A stretch of 64,000 bases of DNA from Rhynchonema sp. JSB1_4 (GCA_030248065.1 JASAMV010006958.1:1-64000); one strand, 5' to 3'. Positions 44,083-55,534 are shown, counted from the first letter of the stretch. Numbers and translations: made by a program. The notes: generated by a model from the sequence alone, not told the origin.

Positions 44083-46875
44083 TCACTGATTGGTGTGTTG
44101 TTCGCGTTCAGCGGACACACGCGCCTCAATGCCGACCATCATCTGTTTGCTGGTGCTGTTAACAATGGTGGTCAACAGATTCATCATCGTCTGTCTGTCT
44201 ATGTCGCGAATGTCGTTATTCTGTCGCAACAATGTCAGAGCGTCCAATGCGGCCTGTCGTGCTTGTGTCGCTTCGTGCGATGTTACGCTCATCGCTTTGT
44301 TGCGTTCGGCCAGTTGGAGGCGACATGTGTGCAACATGGCACGCGCGTCCGTCAGTTCCGTTTTGAGCTGAACACACGGCAGGTATTCATGAATGTTTAT
44401 GTAAGCATTCTTGAATCAACGATAAAATTAAAAACGTTTCGATACCACGGTAATCTTCGGTGTGGCCTTGCTCATTTGATTTTTGACATTGATTATCTTT
44501 CGGGATTCAATTATGTCACTAATTTGTCAGAGTACAATTTGTTCCCATCCAATAAAAAAACCATAAACATAGTGAAACTCACATCAGCAATCATACTTTC
44601 GTTGATCGATGGTGACTTCGTGCCATTGCCACCACCGCCGTGATCACGTGACTGGACAGCAGCGATTACATGTTGAGCCCGCAGTTTTTCAATCAGATTC
44701 TGACACTTCTTGCGGGGACCCATTAATCTGCAAAGTGTAGTGTGAAATTTATATAGTTAAAAACTGAATTTAATGATATCACAAGGCTGGAAACATCTAT
44801 CGCACTGACTTGACGCCTCGTGCTTTCAATGTTTCATTATCGAACGTCATGAACTCCTCGACAGTCACGTTCTGTTGTTCGAGCACAGCCAGTGCGCCGT
44901 TGTCTTGTAACATACGAGTCACGTCCATGCCGTTTTCGATGAATACCTGGGGGAATCACATAATTTTGAAGTTACACTTTTCCAATTGAGCTGAACCCAA
45001 ATACTTGATTTTGTGGCGCTCAATAAAAGTGAAATCAATCAATTAACCTGACGTAAGGTTTTGCCAGAAGCTCGATTTGGTGCAGTTCGATGACTGGCTC
45101 TGGTGGCTGTGCTGTGAGTATTGCTGAAAACAGGGCGCCTTGTATGCCGCGAAACAAACGAAAAACTATAAAGAACAGCAGTGTATAAGGATATGGGAAT
45201 CCCAAATAAGGTATTTTTGAGGCATTGAAATGTTAGGACAGACACTGCAGTGGCGTCTACGGATGTTGCAATGCTCACTGTGACCAGAATCTTTCAAACA
45301 AGGCACACTGACATCGTCCGCGCTCAACCAAAGTTGCTCTGCAGGAAAATTTTCCCCAATTTTGGTAAAAAATTGTAAAATTTTCTGAAATAAACGATGT
45401 TTTCGGAGGCTGAGGTTTTTTACGTCTCAGACGATGGCTTACCTGTTTTTCCGTGAGTTTTTTCCATCCACCAGTACATGTTGGAATGCTCAGATTCAAA
45501 CCATAAATCCAGGTCAAAAACATCAGAAACACAAACATACCTGGGCCCAGAATCATGTCTTGTGACAGGAGCGTTTGACAGCGGACAGGCCGGTGGACCT
45601 GCGTTTTGACCCTCGATCATACGTCGATAACGCGTGGGTCCGTCTTGGATACTGGGTGCCTGAAACATCAAGGGGAACATTTAAAAAAAATACGCAGCCT
45701 CACATAAAACGTGTAAAGCATTCAAACCGTTTGCATGTGTCGCGGTTTGTCACGTAAGGTTCGTATCAATTTCACCACGCTTTCGTGCTTGTTCAATATT
45801 GCTAGTTTTTCAGCCGTGTCGTTGCGCTTGGATTTGAGCGAGAAATCGGCGCCCTGCAAATGAAAGTCAGCCGATTAAAAAAAATGTGAAGAAAACAACG
45901 AAAAACAAACATGTTTTGTCATCATATCAACAATCACTTCGTGTCCCTCAGCACATGCGATCATCAACGGTGTTATGCCCATGTGCGCGTCGCGGTGGTT
46001 GCAATCGCTGCCTGAGATACTACCTTCCTTCCTGTCTTGATTATAATTTGACTGAAAATAATTTAATTTTTATGTGACAACTGACCAGCAGCCAACAATT
46101 TAGCAACAGCATCAATGTGATTAGCGGACACGGCGTAGAAGAGCGCAGTCCAGCCACGACAGTCAACGGCGTGCACGCGCACACCAACCTGAGACCATAC
46201 GCTTCGTTAAAACGTCGTCAAGAAAGCACAATAAAACGAATAGCTGAGGATCAAACCTGCAATAATAATTCAAGCACGTTGGTGTTGCCGCAGTGCGCTG
46301 CCAACATGAGAGCGGTGGAGTTCTTGTGGTTTATACCTTCGATGAAGGCACCTAAATTTAAAACAGTTGTTTTTTGCTTGTTGATGACGAGGAAACCAGA
46401 TAAACGTTTTTCAAGCGTACGAATCAAATATCAAACAAACCTGAATCGATCAAAAATCGACATACTTCCGCGTGACCCAAATAGGCGGCGTAGTGAATCG
46501 GCAGCCAACCGCTGCTGTTTGGCGAGTTCACGTGGTCACCGCCACTGAAAACAGAACAGTTGTGTCGTTAAACATTTTCTCTTCAAAACTGTTATTCAAC
46601 AAGCTTAACCGTTTGACGATCATTTTTACAGTTTCCAGATCGCCGACACTGGCAGCGGTGTGGATATCAAGCTCATGAAATTCATCGCCATCAGCCATAA
46701 TCAATTGTTCGAATGCGGCTGCTGATGTTGTGGGTCGTTGTTTTATGACAGTGGTTGACATCGGGGGTATGGTTGTGGAATGGACGGATTTGGTCGGCGG
46801 ATGGGCACCGGGCGAGATCGGGATCACCGCGGGCTGGTCGTTGAAACGCACGCCACCACCCGTTCGTGTCGTCAT
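44083..46875 (-). CDS. ANKS3: Ankyrin repeat and SAM domain protein ANKS3
   Basis: In vertebrates this adaptor binds ANKS6/BICC1 through its SAM domain and is linked to nephronophthisis proteins. Eleven minus-strand exons (46875-46610, 46544-46441, 46351-46257, 46188-46086, 46011-45911, 45853-45728, 45659-45541, 45488-45443, 44946-44810, 44727-44583, 44367-44083) close to 508 aa. L-D/I-H-T-A-A-S-V-G-D opens an ankyrin block with five or six repeats (about residues 70-260), including G-W-T-A-L-F-Y-A and G-I-T-P-L-M-I-A-C-A. A SAM domain follows at about 322-385 (V-K-L-M-G-P-R-K-K-C). The tail (about 415-508) looks coiled-coil and Ala/Gln-rich. The repeat wording and the G-P-R-K-K motif fit ANKS3 better than ANKS6. 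The ankyrin-to-SAM linker is short, so an extra exon between 44947 and 45442 cannot be excluded. Confidence 0.82.
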
Positions 46876-47135
46876 TGTAGTGGTGACCGACAACAAGACG
46901 AAGGTGGATTGATTGATACACACACACGCACGGATTCCGTAGATTGCAGAAAACGACCAGGTGCCGACGGTGGTCGTGTGAAGCACCTCGGTAGTACGCA
47001 ACTGAGAAAGTTACACGTATTTTGGAATTTCTGAAAGTTGTGTTACACCTATTGTGGAATTCCTGGTTATGCTGACGTGACAAGCATGTGTAGTTGCGAA
47101 AAAAGCCAGTTGTTTATATTTTGTGAATTTTTTTT

Positions 47136-47327
47136 TGGCGATTTTTGACAACACTGACCTTCAGATCACTCATTTCATGCCTAAAATGCATATTTTAGGC
47201 CTAAATTTCCTACTTTAGGCCAAAATTGGGGGAGCAGACGTACCAGGAGGGGAGCAGTGGGGCAAGCGTACCATGGAGGGGAACAGGCGTACCCGAGTGT
47301 GACAACCCTCCCCCAGGAACTACACTG
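47136..47327. mobile_element. Truncated hAT-like MITE (CGTCTGTTCCCCCTCC family, inverted)
   Basis: Core units TTTTAGGC and GGGGGAGCAGACGTACC-type tags lead to the end CCAGGAACTACACTG at 47327. The other half is absent. Confidence 0.7.
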
Positions 47328-47481
47328 CTGGAGACATAGAAACTGTTCAGAATGTCCAAGTTTTGTATATTGGTTTTCATTTCCAGAGTCGACATGGCAG
47401 TTCGGCATCGTTGAAATTCCTGAACGTTGAGAAACGGATGGTCAAAAACCTTATTTTTGTAAAAAAATGGAGAAATTTTCG

Positions 47482-47690
47482 GGAACGGTGATCGTGGATG
47501 GTAGTTTTTTGGACGCCGGAATGCTGACTGCGGTAGATCCGCAGGGGAAACCAGTGTACAGAGTGCGCTATCGCAGGTTTTGGTGCTCATGCTGAGGCTG
47601 CGGTACCTATGCTGGCAGTGTTAAAGCTACGGTAGTCAGCGATCTGCCATCCAAAAATCTACCATCCACGAACGCCTCACCCAAATTTTC
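47482..47690. repeat. Dispersed repeat shared with 52602-52680 and 51468-51525
   Basis: 47482-47562 is the inverse of 52602-52680 (for example CTGACTGCGGTAGATCCGCA). 47610-47675 is the inverse of 51468-51525 (TGGTAGATTTTTGGATGGC). The repeat family is unknown. Confidence 0.6.
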
Positions 47691-47820
47691 AAAGGTTTTT
47701 CTCAGAAAATTTATTTTCGGTCCAACAAAGTGGACCTGGTTTTTGGCCTTTTTCACGAAAAAAAACGGTACTTTTCCCTCCGCAACTGTACAATACATGT
47801 ATGTGCAGGCATCGAACCAT

Positions 47821-48150
47821 CAGTGCTGTGGCTGGGCCGCCAAAGGAATCCTCTGCCCCGACCTGGCACACTAGCCCCTACCCGTACCACCCTGGAGCTG
47901 GAACCATATCCCCCGTACCGCCCGTATTTTTACCCTCACTCAAAATGCCAACGTTTCGGTCAAAATTGCTGAAATTTCAACCGAACACCCCAAAAAACGG
48001 CAAAAATGAGCGCTGTGCGCGCCACATGTACTTTTTAGCACAAAAAAATTCGCACCCGAAAAACTTGTTGTGGTACACTTACCCGCCCGTCAACCTGCTA
48101 AATCTAGGGGGCTTACCACCTCCGAGTACTCACCACCCCCAGCTACAAGT
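47821..48150. mobile_element. Degenerate tagged MITE
   Basis: CAGTGCTGTGGCTGGG at the left and CCCCAGCTACAAGTG at the right are weak inverted ends. CCGTACC/CCCGTA tags and an AGCGCTGTGCGCGC core motif fit the common plan. No duplication is seen. Confidence 0.45.
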
Positions 48151-48211
48151 GCTAGTAATGTCATCAAACTAAAAGTATCCACATCCACAACAATGCAAAC
48201 TGCGATGGGAG

Positions 48212-48619
48212 CAGTGGTGTAGCTACCCAGGCGGGGCGGCAACCTACTGTACCACCCAAAATGCGGGGCGGCAACCTACCTACTGTACCAGCCGAGCTAG
48301 GGGGGGGGGGTCGTACCACTTGGGGGGGTCATCTGGAAACCGAAATTTTTTATGTCTAAATACTGAAGAAAATGTGGCCTAAAACACTAATTTCGCGCGC
48401 AGCGCGCGATTTTTCGCCTATTTGCAGACAAATATGCTAATTTTATGCAATTTTAAGCCAAAAATGAATGTTTTGGGTGAAAAGTTAGGTGGGGCGGCGC
48501 GGCAACCTACCTACTGTACCAGGGGAGGGGCGGCAACCTACCTACTGTACCAGGCGAGGGGCGGCAACCTACCTACTGTACCTTGGGGGGGACCCCCCAC
48601 CCCCCCAGCCACACCATTG
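48212..48619. mobile_element. hAT-like MITE (inverted copy), tag GGTACAGTAGGTAGGTTGCC, TSD GATGGGAG
   Basis: CAGTGGTGTAGCTAC starts it and GCCACACCATTG ends it. The flanks GATGGGAG (48204-48211, 48620-48627) are identical. Core and tags match 6365-6771 in reverse orientation. Confidence 0.92.
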
Positions 48620-49236
48620 GATGGGAGCGCAACAACATGGCGTGCATGCATGTATGAAATCAAAATCAAACGCAACACGGTGAACAAACGTAGCAAGCAT
48701 CCCAATAAGACACATCGCGCACTGCCAACAAAGTAATGTGTATATTAACTAACTAACTAACCAGACCAAATCACTAACCGAATCACCAACCACACGCATA
48801 CGGACACGGCCCGGGCCGCACTTGCAATGCAATAATGACATACGTGTGCATATGCATGTCGGTCGCTGCAGCAGCTGGAATTGGTATAAAGTGCGCCTAA
48901 CGCCGTGCACACTGCACAGTCAAAGTTCTGACTTCCAGGCAGCATGATATCAATAGCATCTGACGAAAAATAGCGTGCACTTGCATTGGGCAGCACTCTG
49001 CCTGACAGGCAATCGCCATGACAAGGATGCACTGCAGTGACAGTGAGTGGAGTGACTATGGCTGCACGTTCAAATTGCCGCTTCGACGCCTGAATCAAAC
49101 TTTTATCAAGGACGAACATTAGTTGGTTACGGTAGCCACGTGTTGAACAATCTTTTTGCAGTGCGTGGCGTCGGCCGGCCGGCGCAGCGTTGCAACAAAA
49201 CAAAAATTTTTTTTTAAAAAAGTGCTTGTTTGTTTT

Positions 49237-49607
49237 CATAGATTAGGATCGGGGAGTTTAATCTCAACCCGACCCGATTTGAATGTCCAAGATAGCGGCC
49301 CGCCCGCCGGTCCGGTCTTAAAAAGAAAATGGTCAAAAAGCCAAAATTTATAAAATTTTCTCGGGAAAGCATCAAGCATGTTTGTGTTCTTGTGATTCGG
49401 TTTCTGTGAACCGAGTCTATTTGGGTTGGGTCCCACAGAAGATGTGCATGCGCGATGCGCAGTTTTTTGGAAATTTTTGGTCAAAAAGGCGCTTTTGGCT
49501 TGAAATTTGAGGATGGGTCGGGTACTGGGGAGCTGCAAAATTTGAGCAATTTAATTTGGGCCGGGTCAACCTCCAAATCTCCGGCTCCGCCCCGATCCTA
49601 ATCTCTG
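49237..49607. mobile_element. hAT-like MITE, ends CAGAGATTAGGATCGGGG
   Basis: CATAGATTAGGATCGGGG and CCCCGATCCTAATCTCTG are inverted ends with one mismatch. The flanks TTTGTTTT and CTTGTTTT match at 7 of 8. It has GGCCCG-rich subterminal parts and a non-coding core. Confidence 0.78.
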
Positions 49608-49660
49608 CTTGTTTTTTTAAAAAGTCGGCACTTTAAAAAAGACGAAAATAAGCATAGGAC

Positions 49661-50142
49661 CAGTGTAGTACTTGGTCAGGGTGTTGACGATAGATAGATT
49701 GGGACCCGAAATGTGTTGACGATAGATAGATGACCCAAGTCCGAAATCTGGGGGGGGGGGGTCGACCCAAACTTGTTGACGATAGATAGATGGTGGGGGG
49801 GGGGGGGTCGCCAAAAATCAAGGTATAGTATAGTGCATTAAGTAGGTAATAACGTGTAAATATTAATGAAAATGTGTATAGATGTACTAAATCCGCGCGT
49901 AGCGCGCGATTTTTGCCTATTTGTGGTGAAAAATACCGATTTTGAGCCATTTTGAGGCAAAAATGTCAATTTTGGGTTCGAAATGTGTTGACGATAGATA
50001 GATTGTTCCCAAAATTTGTTGACGATAGATAGATTTGCCCATATGTGTTGACGATAGATAGATGAAATCAAAAAGTGTTGACGATAGATAGATGAATTGG
50101 GGGGGGGACCCCCCCCCCCCCCACCCCCCAAGTACTACCCTG
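49661..50142. mobile_element. hAT-like MITE, tag GTTGACGATAGATAGAT, TSD CATAGGAC
   Basis: CAGTGTAGTACTTGG and CCAAGTACTACCCTG ends have identical flanks CATAGGAC (49653-49660, 50143-50150). There are at least seven tags and a core with CGCGCGTAGCGCGCG. Confidence 0.92.
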
Positions 50143-50151
50143 CATAGGACA

Positions 50152-50831
50152 CCGTAAAAACCTAAATACGTACAATTGGGGGTTCTATTGATTCACTGAC
50201 CCCATTTTGGGGGCTCCATTTCGGGGGGGGGGTGGGTTGGGGGTTGGGTTCTATCAATTCACTGACCCGAATCTGAAAAATTGTTCCCAGCATTACCCAT
50301 AAAACTCCAAAAATGGGGGTTTGGAAGGATGTTTTTTTCACTTTCGATAAGAGGCGTATTTTGTGGTCTGAACGAACAACAAACGTGCATAAATGTATAG
50401 GCAGTCTACGGGAGGTTGTCACTCAGCCCCCGAATACCGTAACCCACCGCAAGCGAGATCGTTGCGAGACCCATGCTGCTCGCTGCTTATCGACACGTGT
50501 ATTAGCGGCAGCAAGCTGGAAATTGTCATCGTGCGCGCGATCACCAAAACTTCGAAATGTTGGTTGGTGTTGGCGCTAACACGCAAAACATAGATAAAAA
50601 ACAAAATGGTCTCGACACGATCCTTGCAGATCAATATTACGGTGGGTTACGGTATTCGGGGGCTGAGTGACAACCTCCCGTAGATTGCCTTTACCTGTGC
50701 GCAACTATCAGGCCTTACCTTAATACACTACTGTGTAGGAGATGTTACTTAGGGGGGCTCTATTCCGGGGGGCTCTGTTGATTCACTGGCCCTCTTTTTT
50801 GGGGGCTGTAGTTGTAGTTAGGTTTTTACGG
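50152..50831. mobile_element. TA-type MITE copy with an inner fold-back insertion
   Basis: CCGTAAAAACCTAAATA at the left and AGGTTTTTACGG at the right match 4545-5602. Inside, 50401-50450 (GGCAGTCTACGGGAGGTTG onward) is the inverse of 50639-50690. This marks a second, about 290-bp fold-back element with arms of about 50 bp. Confidence 0.7.
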
Positions 50832-51843
50832 TATTTTCGACTTTTATCACCAGAATGCACGAAATCTGCTCAATTTTCATCCCAAAACCCAAAAATTTTC
50901 TCCTGAAAATAATTTATAATCACGTTTTTGTCACTTGTGCTGTGCTCAATTCCAAGTGTTGTGGCATGCATGATGACCGTGTGTGGGAGCCGGGAGGTAC
51001 GTATGTATGATGCGGGGTTGGGACCGGAAGCGTGAGAAGCCTGATTTTGGTCACTGAAAAAGGCAAAAAACACCGTTTTTGTGATACAATTTTGGTAAAA
51101 AAATGAGGTTAAAAATGGTGCTTTTTCCACGTGAGGGAGGGTAGGGTAACCCCCCAACCCCCTCTTGCCACTACTATGATTCGAACACCTTTGGTGAACT
51201 TGTCGTTCAAGTTTCTATCTGCACAGAAGATACTTTCCCTTCATGTTTTCTCCGATACTGGAAAAAGTTCACTTTGCCGACTTCGTTTAAAAAACAAAAA
51301 ACCTACGCGGACATAGAATCTAATTGTGTTGAGGTCTCGTTTCAGGCTTTGAAATGTGCACAGGTCTTTCTGGCTGGGGCCTAGGCCCAAGCCTGAGCAT
51401 GAATCGAAGCCTGAGCCAAAAGGTGAACGAAAGAGATATCCAGTGTTGAGTTCCGTTTATGTGAATTTTCGATGGTAGATTTTTGGATGGCGGATTGTTG
51501 GCTTCGCTAGCTTCAACACTGCCAGCACAGGCAGTGTAGTTCCTGGTCCGGAGGGGGAACAGGCGGTACCCCCCTTTTTTTCGGAGGGGGAACAGACGTA
51601 CCCACCTGGGGGGAAGGGGGGAGGGACCCGGAAGGGGGGAGGAGGACCCAAATTTGGAGAAAAGTCATTTTTTGAGGTCGAAAATTTGACTAATTTTGGC
51701 CCTTTTAGGAAAAAATCTCAATAAAAAGGGTATTTTGGCGATTTTTGACGACATTGACCTAAAAATCACTCATTTTATGCCTAAAAATGCCTATTTTAGG
51801 CCAAAATTTGCCTATTTTAGGTAAAAATTGGGGGGAGCAGACG

Positions 51844-52437
51844 GGCACTCCTTAAATATACGGGACCTGGTAGAAAAATTGCCAAAAACCCGTGGAAATG
51901 CCGTAAAAACTCCTCCAGGGGTTTTCATGGTTTCTGAACACGATTTTGGCATCCATTACAAGCCTAAGTTTAAGCCTAAGTGCCTAAAACAAATGCCTAA
52001 AACACCGCAAGACCGTGAAGAACTGACTGGCTTGGAAACGAAACCCTGGTCTTCGGACCACTTACCCTAACCCAACGGCCCTTTTCAGGGCCACCTCAAA
52101 GCAACCATGATAATAAATCAGAAAAACCTTTGAATTACAACAAAATAACTGCAATGCTCAACCGGCGACATGCTCCTTGTTTCAGTATGAAACACACGCG
52201 CTAGGTGTGAGCTCTGTGCTCAGCCACGCACGCATCAGCTGCGGCACACCAGGCTGCTTGGCGGCCTTGCGGTGTTTTAGGCATGTTAGGTGTTTTAGGC
52301 ACTTAGGCTTAAACTTAGGCTTGTAATGGATGGCAAAATCGTGTTCAGAGACCATGAAAACCCCTGGAGGAGTTTTTACGCCATTTCCATGGGTTTTGGC
52401 AATTTTTCTACCAGGTCCCGTATATTTAAGGAGTGCC
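51844..52437. mobile_element. Long-arm MITE carrying a histone-type 3' end, TSD AGCAGACG
   Basis: GGCACTCCTTAAATATACGG at the left is mirrored at the right, and the inverted arms extend about 150 bp or more with few mismatches. The flanks AGCAGACG (51836-51843, 52438-52445) are identical. The unique middle (about 52020-52200) holds a histone-like stem-loop. The family is unclear; an 8-bp duplication with GGCACTCC ends also fits Merlin- or P-like elements. Confidence 0.85.
52022..52106 (+). pseudogene. Captured histone gene 3' end (H4-like) with stem-loop
   Basis: AACGGCCCTTTTCAGGGCCA (52074-52093) has the 6-bp stem and TTTC loop of histone mRNAs, with AAC and ACC flanks. Just before it, GCTTGGAAACGA ... 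ACCCTGG ... CTTCGG reads like a decayed end of histone H4 (codons for L-K-R ... T-L-Y-G-F-G). The hairpin is secure, whereas the H4 identity is tentative. Confidence 0.5.
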
Positions 52438-52867
52438 AGCAGACGTACCCGGAGGGGGAACAGTGGGGCAGGCGTACCATCGAGGGGGAACAGACGTACC
52501 CGAAGGGGGACCCCCCTCACCCCCAGGAACTACACTGAGCACAGGTGCGTACCGGAACCTCAGCGCTCAGCATGGGTACCGGAACCTCCGTTAGCGCTCT
52601 TCGTACACTGGTTTGCCCTGCGGATCTACCGCAGTCAGCATTCCGCCGTCAAAAAACCTACCATCGACGATCACGGAACCCTTTTTTTCAACGCTGGGCC
52701 GGCGTGGCCCGGGCCCGGGTTTGGTTGGTTTATTGTTCTCAATGACGCATAAAACCATGTACGTAATTGGTGCGTTTTATTTGATTTTGTTTTGTTTTTA
52801 TTCGGGGTTCGAGGAAACTTTGATTGTTCTTCTTTTGTTGTTTGCAGGTATTCTAACCACATCGATA

Positions 52868-54942
52868 ATGGCGACGAAAATCGGACGCGTTTTGGTGGGA
52901 TGCAAACGCTCGATAGATTATGCTGTGAGTTATACCTAATTATCATGGGCAGAGCATGCACATGGTTGGTCGTGGCAGGGGGGTTGGAGTTACCTCTGTG
53001 AGTACTTTATTTACCGCTCACAACAACTCCAAATCACTGTAGTGAGTGGCTGGCGGATGGGGATTCCCCCTAAGGGGTTGGTACCTTGAATGAATATGAA
53101 TATTTGTGGGCCAGGTCCGCTTTCGCGATCCAAACGCTCGAGTCGAATTGTTCATCGACTATTGCGCGGTTGGTACCTTACAACCACCCCTGCAACCATC
53201 AATTTATGGTTTTCATAGGCAAAAATGGGTGTTCTTCGTGAGGCAAAGTTTCGGCCAAAAATGCAAAACAGTACCATTTTTTGGCGAATTTTGTAGTATA
53301 ATGCATGCATAAACACCTTTTTTAGGTCCTCCAAGGGTACCTTTCAACCTTCTGGAGGCTTCAGTAGGGGGTACCTTGCGACCATAGGGATCCATCCCCC
53401 AAGGGTACCTTGAAACCATTTACCTGCCGCTACACTACTCCAAATCATACCGTATTATCGGAAATAGAACCCGGGGCAGTGCTGTTGCTGTGGCTGGGTG
53501 GGGGTGGGGTCCCCAAAGGTATGGTATCTCCCTCTCGCCTGTACTGTATGTGGTTCCCGGCGCTCAAACACAGTATCTCCCTCTCTCTGGCATGGTACCT
53601 GCCCCAATCTTTCCAAAACTTCACCCCATATGTACCGTTTTGTGGTCCAAGAGGGCTAAAAATCGTCGAAGTCAATAATGGGTGCAAAAATGTGCGCGCT
53701 TCGCGCGATTTATGCACATTTTAACCCATAAAAATTGAAATCCCATGAGACTAGTACGGTACAGTACAATGTTTCCCCCCTAAAATTTCTTCCCCCACCC
53801 CAGAGTGGCCCATTTTGGAAAAAACCCTCTCCTCAGCCACAGCGCAGCGTGTCTCTCTTGGCGTGTGTCCGGAATGACAAGGCAGCTTCTGCTTGTCGGT
53901 TAAATGGAATTCAAACCGAAGACATATTCAGGTGAAAGTGCGTGTCAAACCGGACAATACGGGTGTTGTGACCGACAATGTAAAACATTCCATGAATCCA
54001 TTTGATGAAATCGCGCTTGAAGAAGCCATCAGACTGAAGGAGAAGAAATTGACCGGAGAAGTTATTGCACTGTCGTGCGGTCCGGATAAATGTCAGGTAA
54101 AAGCCTACGTTTTTGTCATCCAATGCAGTGCATCGCCTAGATCTTGTTTCACCATGATAATTATTGTTTTTTTTTCCAGGAAACCCTTCGAACAGCACTG
54201 GCAATGGGTGCTGACAAAGCCGTCCATGTGCTGGTGCCCGATGCAGAATACGCGAAAATCGAACCGTTGCACGTCGCTAAAGTGATTGCCAAATACGCAA
54301 AGGATGAAAAAATTGATGCCGTGATTCTGGGAAAACAGGCACGAGTGCTTCATTTTTGTTTCTTTTTTCAAGAATGAATCTTACCTTGCTGTTTCAGGCA
54401 ATTGATGATGATGCGTGTCAAACAGGTCAGCTGGTTGCTGGATTGATGGATTGTTCACAAGTGACATTTATCAGCAAAATTGAAGAGGACGAAAAAGCCA
54501 ATTTTCTAAAGGGTACGTTGGTGCACTGAACAGCATTTCAGTAGTGTGGGAAGCTTTTGCTCTGGTGCATTGAAGCTGACTTCTAATTTCAGTAACTCGT
54601 GAAGTCGACGGCGGACTAGAACAAGTGCGTGTCAGCCTGCCAACAGTATTAACAGCGGATCTGCGATTGAACGAGCCGAGATATGCTACACTGCCGAATA
54701 TTATGGTGCGAAAGAAATTTATGTTTTTCTTGAAAAGACTAAAAAAATCAACATTTTCTTCGCAGAAAGCGCGAAAGAAGCCGATTGACAAGAAAGAGAT
54801 GAAAGATTTCGGCGTTGACATCAGTGGATCGCAACAAATCACGGTCGAACACGTCAGCGAGCCACCAGTGAGACAGGCAGGCGTCAAGGTTGACGATGTG
54901 GATGGTCTGGTGGCGAAATTGAAAGAACTCGGTCATATCTGA
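52868..54942 (+). CDS. ETFB: Electron transfer flavoprotein subunit beta
   Basis: ETFB is a mitochondrial matrix protein that, with ETFA and FAD/AMP, passes electrons from acyl-CoA dehydrogenases to ETF-QO. Six exons (52868-52924, 53932-54096, 54180-54338, 54398-54512, 54593-54705, 54766-54942) give 261 aa (human 255). Visible hallmarks are V-G-C-K-R at the start, [11 protein letters not shown], the adenine-nucleotide segment L-G-K-Q-A-I-D-D-D-x-x-Q-T-G-Q, E-V-D-G-G-L-E, and the ETF-beta signature region [20 protein letters not shown]. Intron 3 starts with GC (CAG|GCACGA), which the conserved K-Q-A-I junction requires. Intron 1 is swollen to 1.0 kb by MITEs. TTTGCAG 22 bp before the ATG may be a leader splice site. 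Confidence 0.96.
53035..53437. mobile_element. hAT-like MITE, tag GGTACCTTGCAACCA, TSD CTCCAAAT, in ETFB intron 1
   Basis: CACTGTAGTGAGTGGC and GCCGCTACACTA ends have identical flanks CTCCAAAT (53027-53034, 53438-53445). It is a sibling of 11279-11700. A stretch of about 90 bp near 53085-53165 has no counterpart in the sibling and may be a captured fragment. Confidence 0.85.
53478..53850. mobile_element. Tagged MITE, tag GTATCTCCCTCTC, in ETFB intron 1
   Basis: GCTGTGGCTGGG at the left and CTCAGCCACAGC at the right are inverted. It carries G-run/C-run ends, two tags, and a core with GCGCGCTTCGCGCG. No clear duplication is seen. Confidence 0.55.
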
Positions 54943-55534
54943 GTCCAAAAATGTCGGTTTTGAGCATTTTTTGCGAGCGGATCACGTGTTTTGCCAGCCT
55001 GTAACCTCAATGTACCGTTCCTTGTCCTTACGTAGCGTTTGCCTAGCAGTTTTCATGGTGCAATCGTAGACCACATTGATTGATTGTATTTATTTAGTCT
55101 CGGTTTAGTCATACAGCTGTAGTTTTAATGTTTGCTCATTGTTGTTGATTAATACTGGTATGATTCCGAGTTCTATTCGAACTATGATTATTATCTGTTT
55201 TGCAGTCATTCAGTAATTGTATATGACGTGGAATAATCATCGGTGTTTTTCTGTTGAAGCTGTACAACTTGAAAGAGAGATCAAATTTTGCATAAAGTGT
55301 TTCAAAGTGGTTTGTGTCCTTTTTCACTCCAGTTTAAATCAGCGTTTTGATTCACTGTGTGACCATCTCAGGTCATCTTATCGTTGTAATTCTGCTTAGA
55401 TTGGACGCAGTTACATGTCCAAAAATATTAAAACATATTTTTTTAAAATTCTTCTGTTCACAACTAATCTTTTGCCATACTCTCGCATCCTACTGTGCTT
55501 AGTCAAAATCGTTCCCATGCACAGGATCAGCACT

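Larger units (their letters stand above)
51532..52537. mobile_element. hAT-like MITE (inverted, split), TSD AGCACAGG
   Basis: CAGTGTAGTTCCTGG and CCAGGAACTACACTG ends have identical flanks AGCACAGG (51524-51531, 52538-52545). It is the same family as 8911-9305 and is split by the element at 51844-52437. Confidence 0.92.

Noticed and set aside
44083..46875. Myosin phosphatase targeting subunit (MYPT) for the ankyrin gene
   Set aside because: The N-terminus briefly recalls it, but the SAM domain with G-P-R-K-K and the ankyrin wording fit ANKS3.
48757..49239. 160-codon minus-strand ORF beside MITEs
   Set aside because: No splice context, low-complexity Cys/Ala/Ser composition and no recognisable domain; it overlaps the edge of a MITE and is probably chance.
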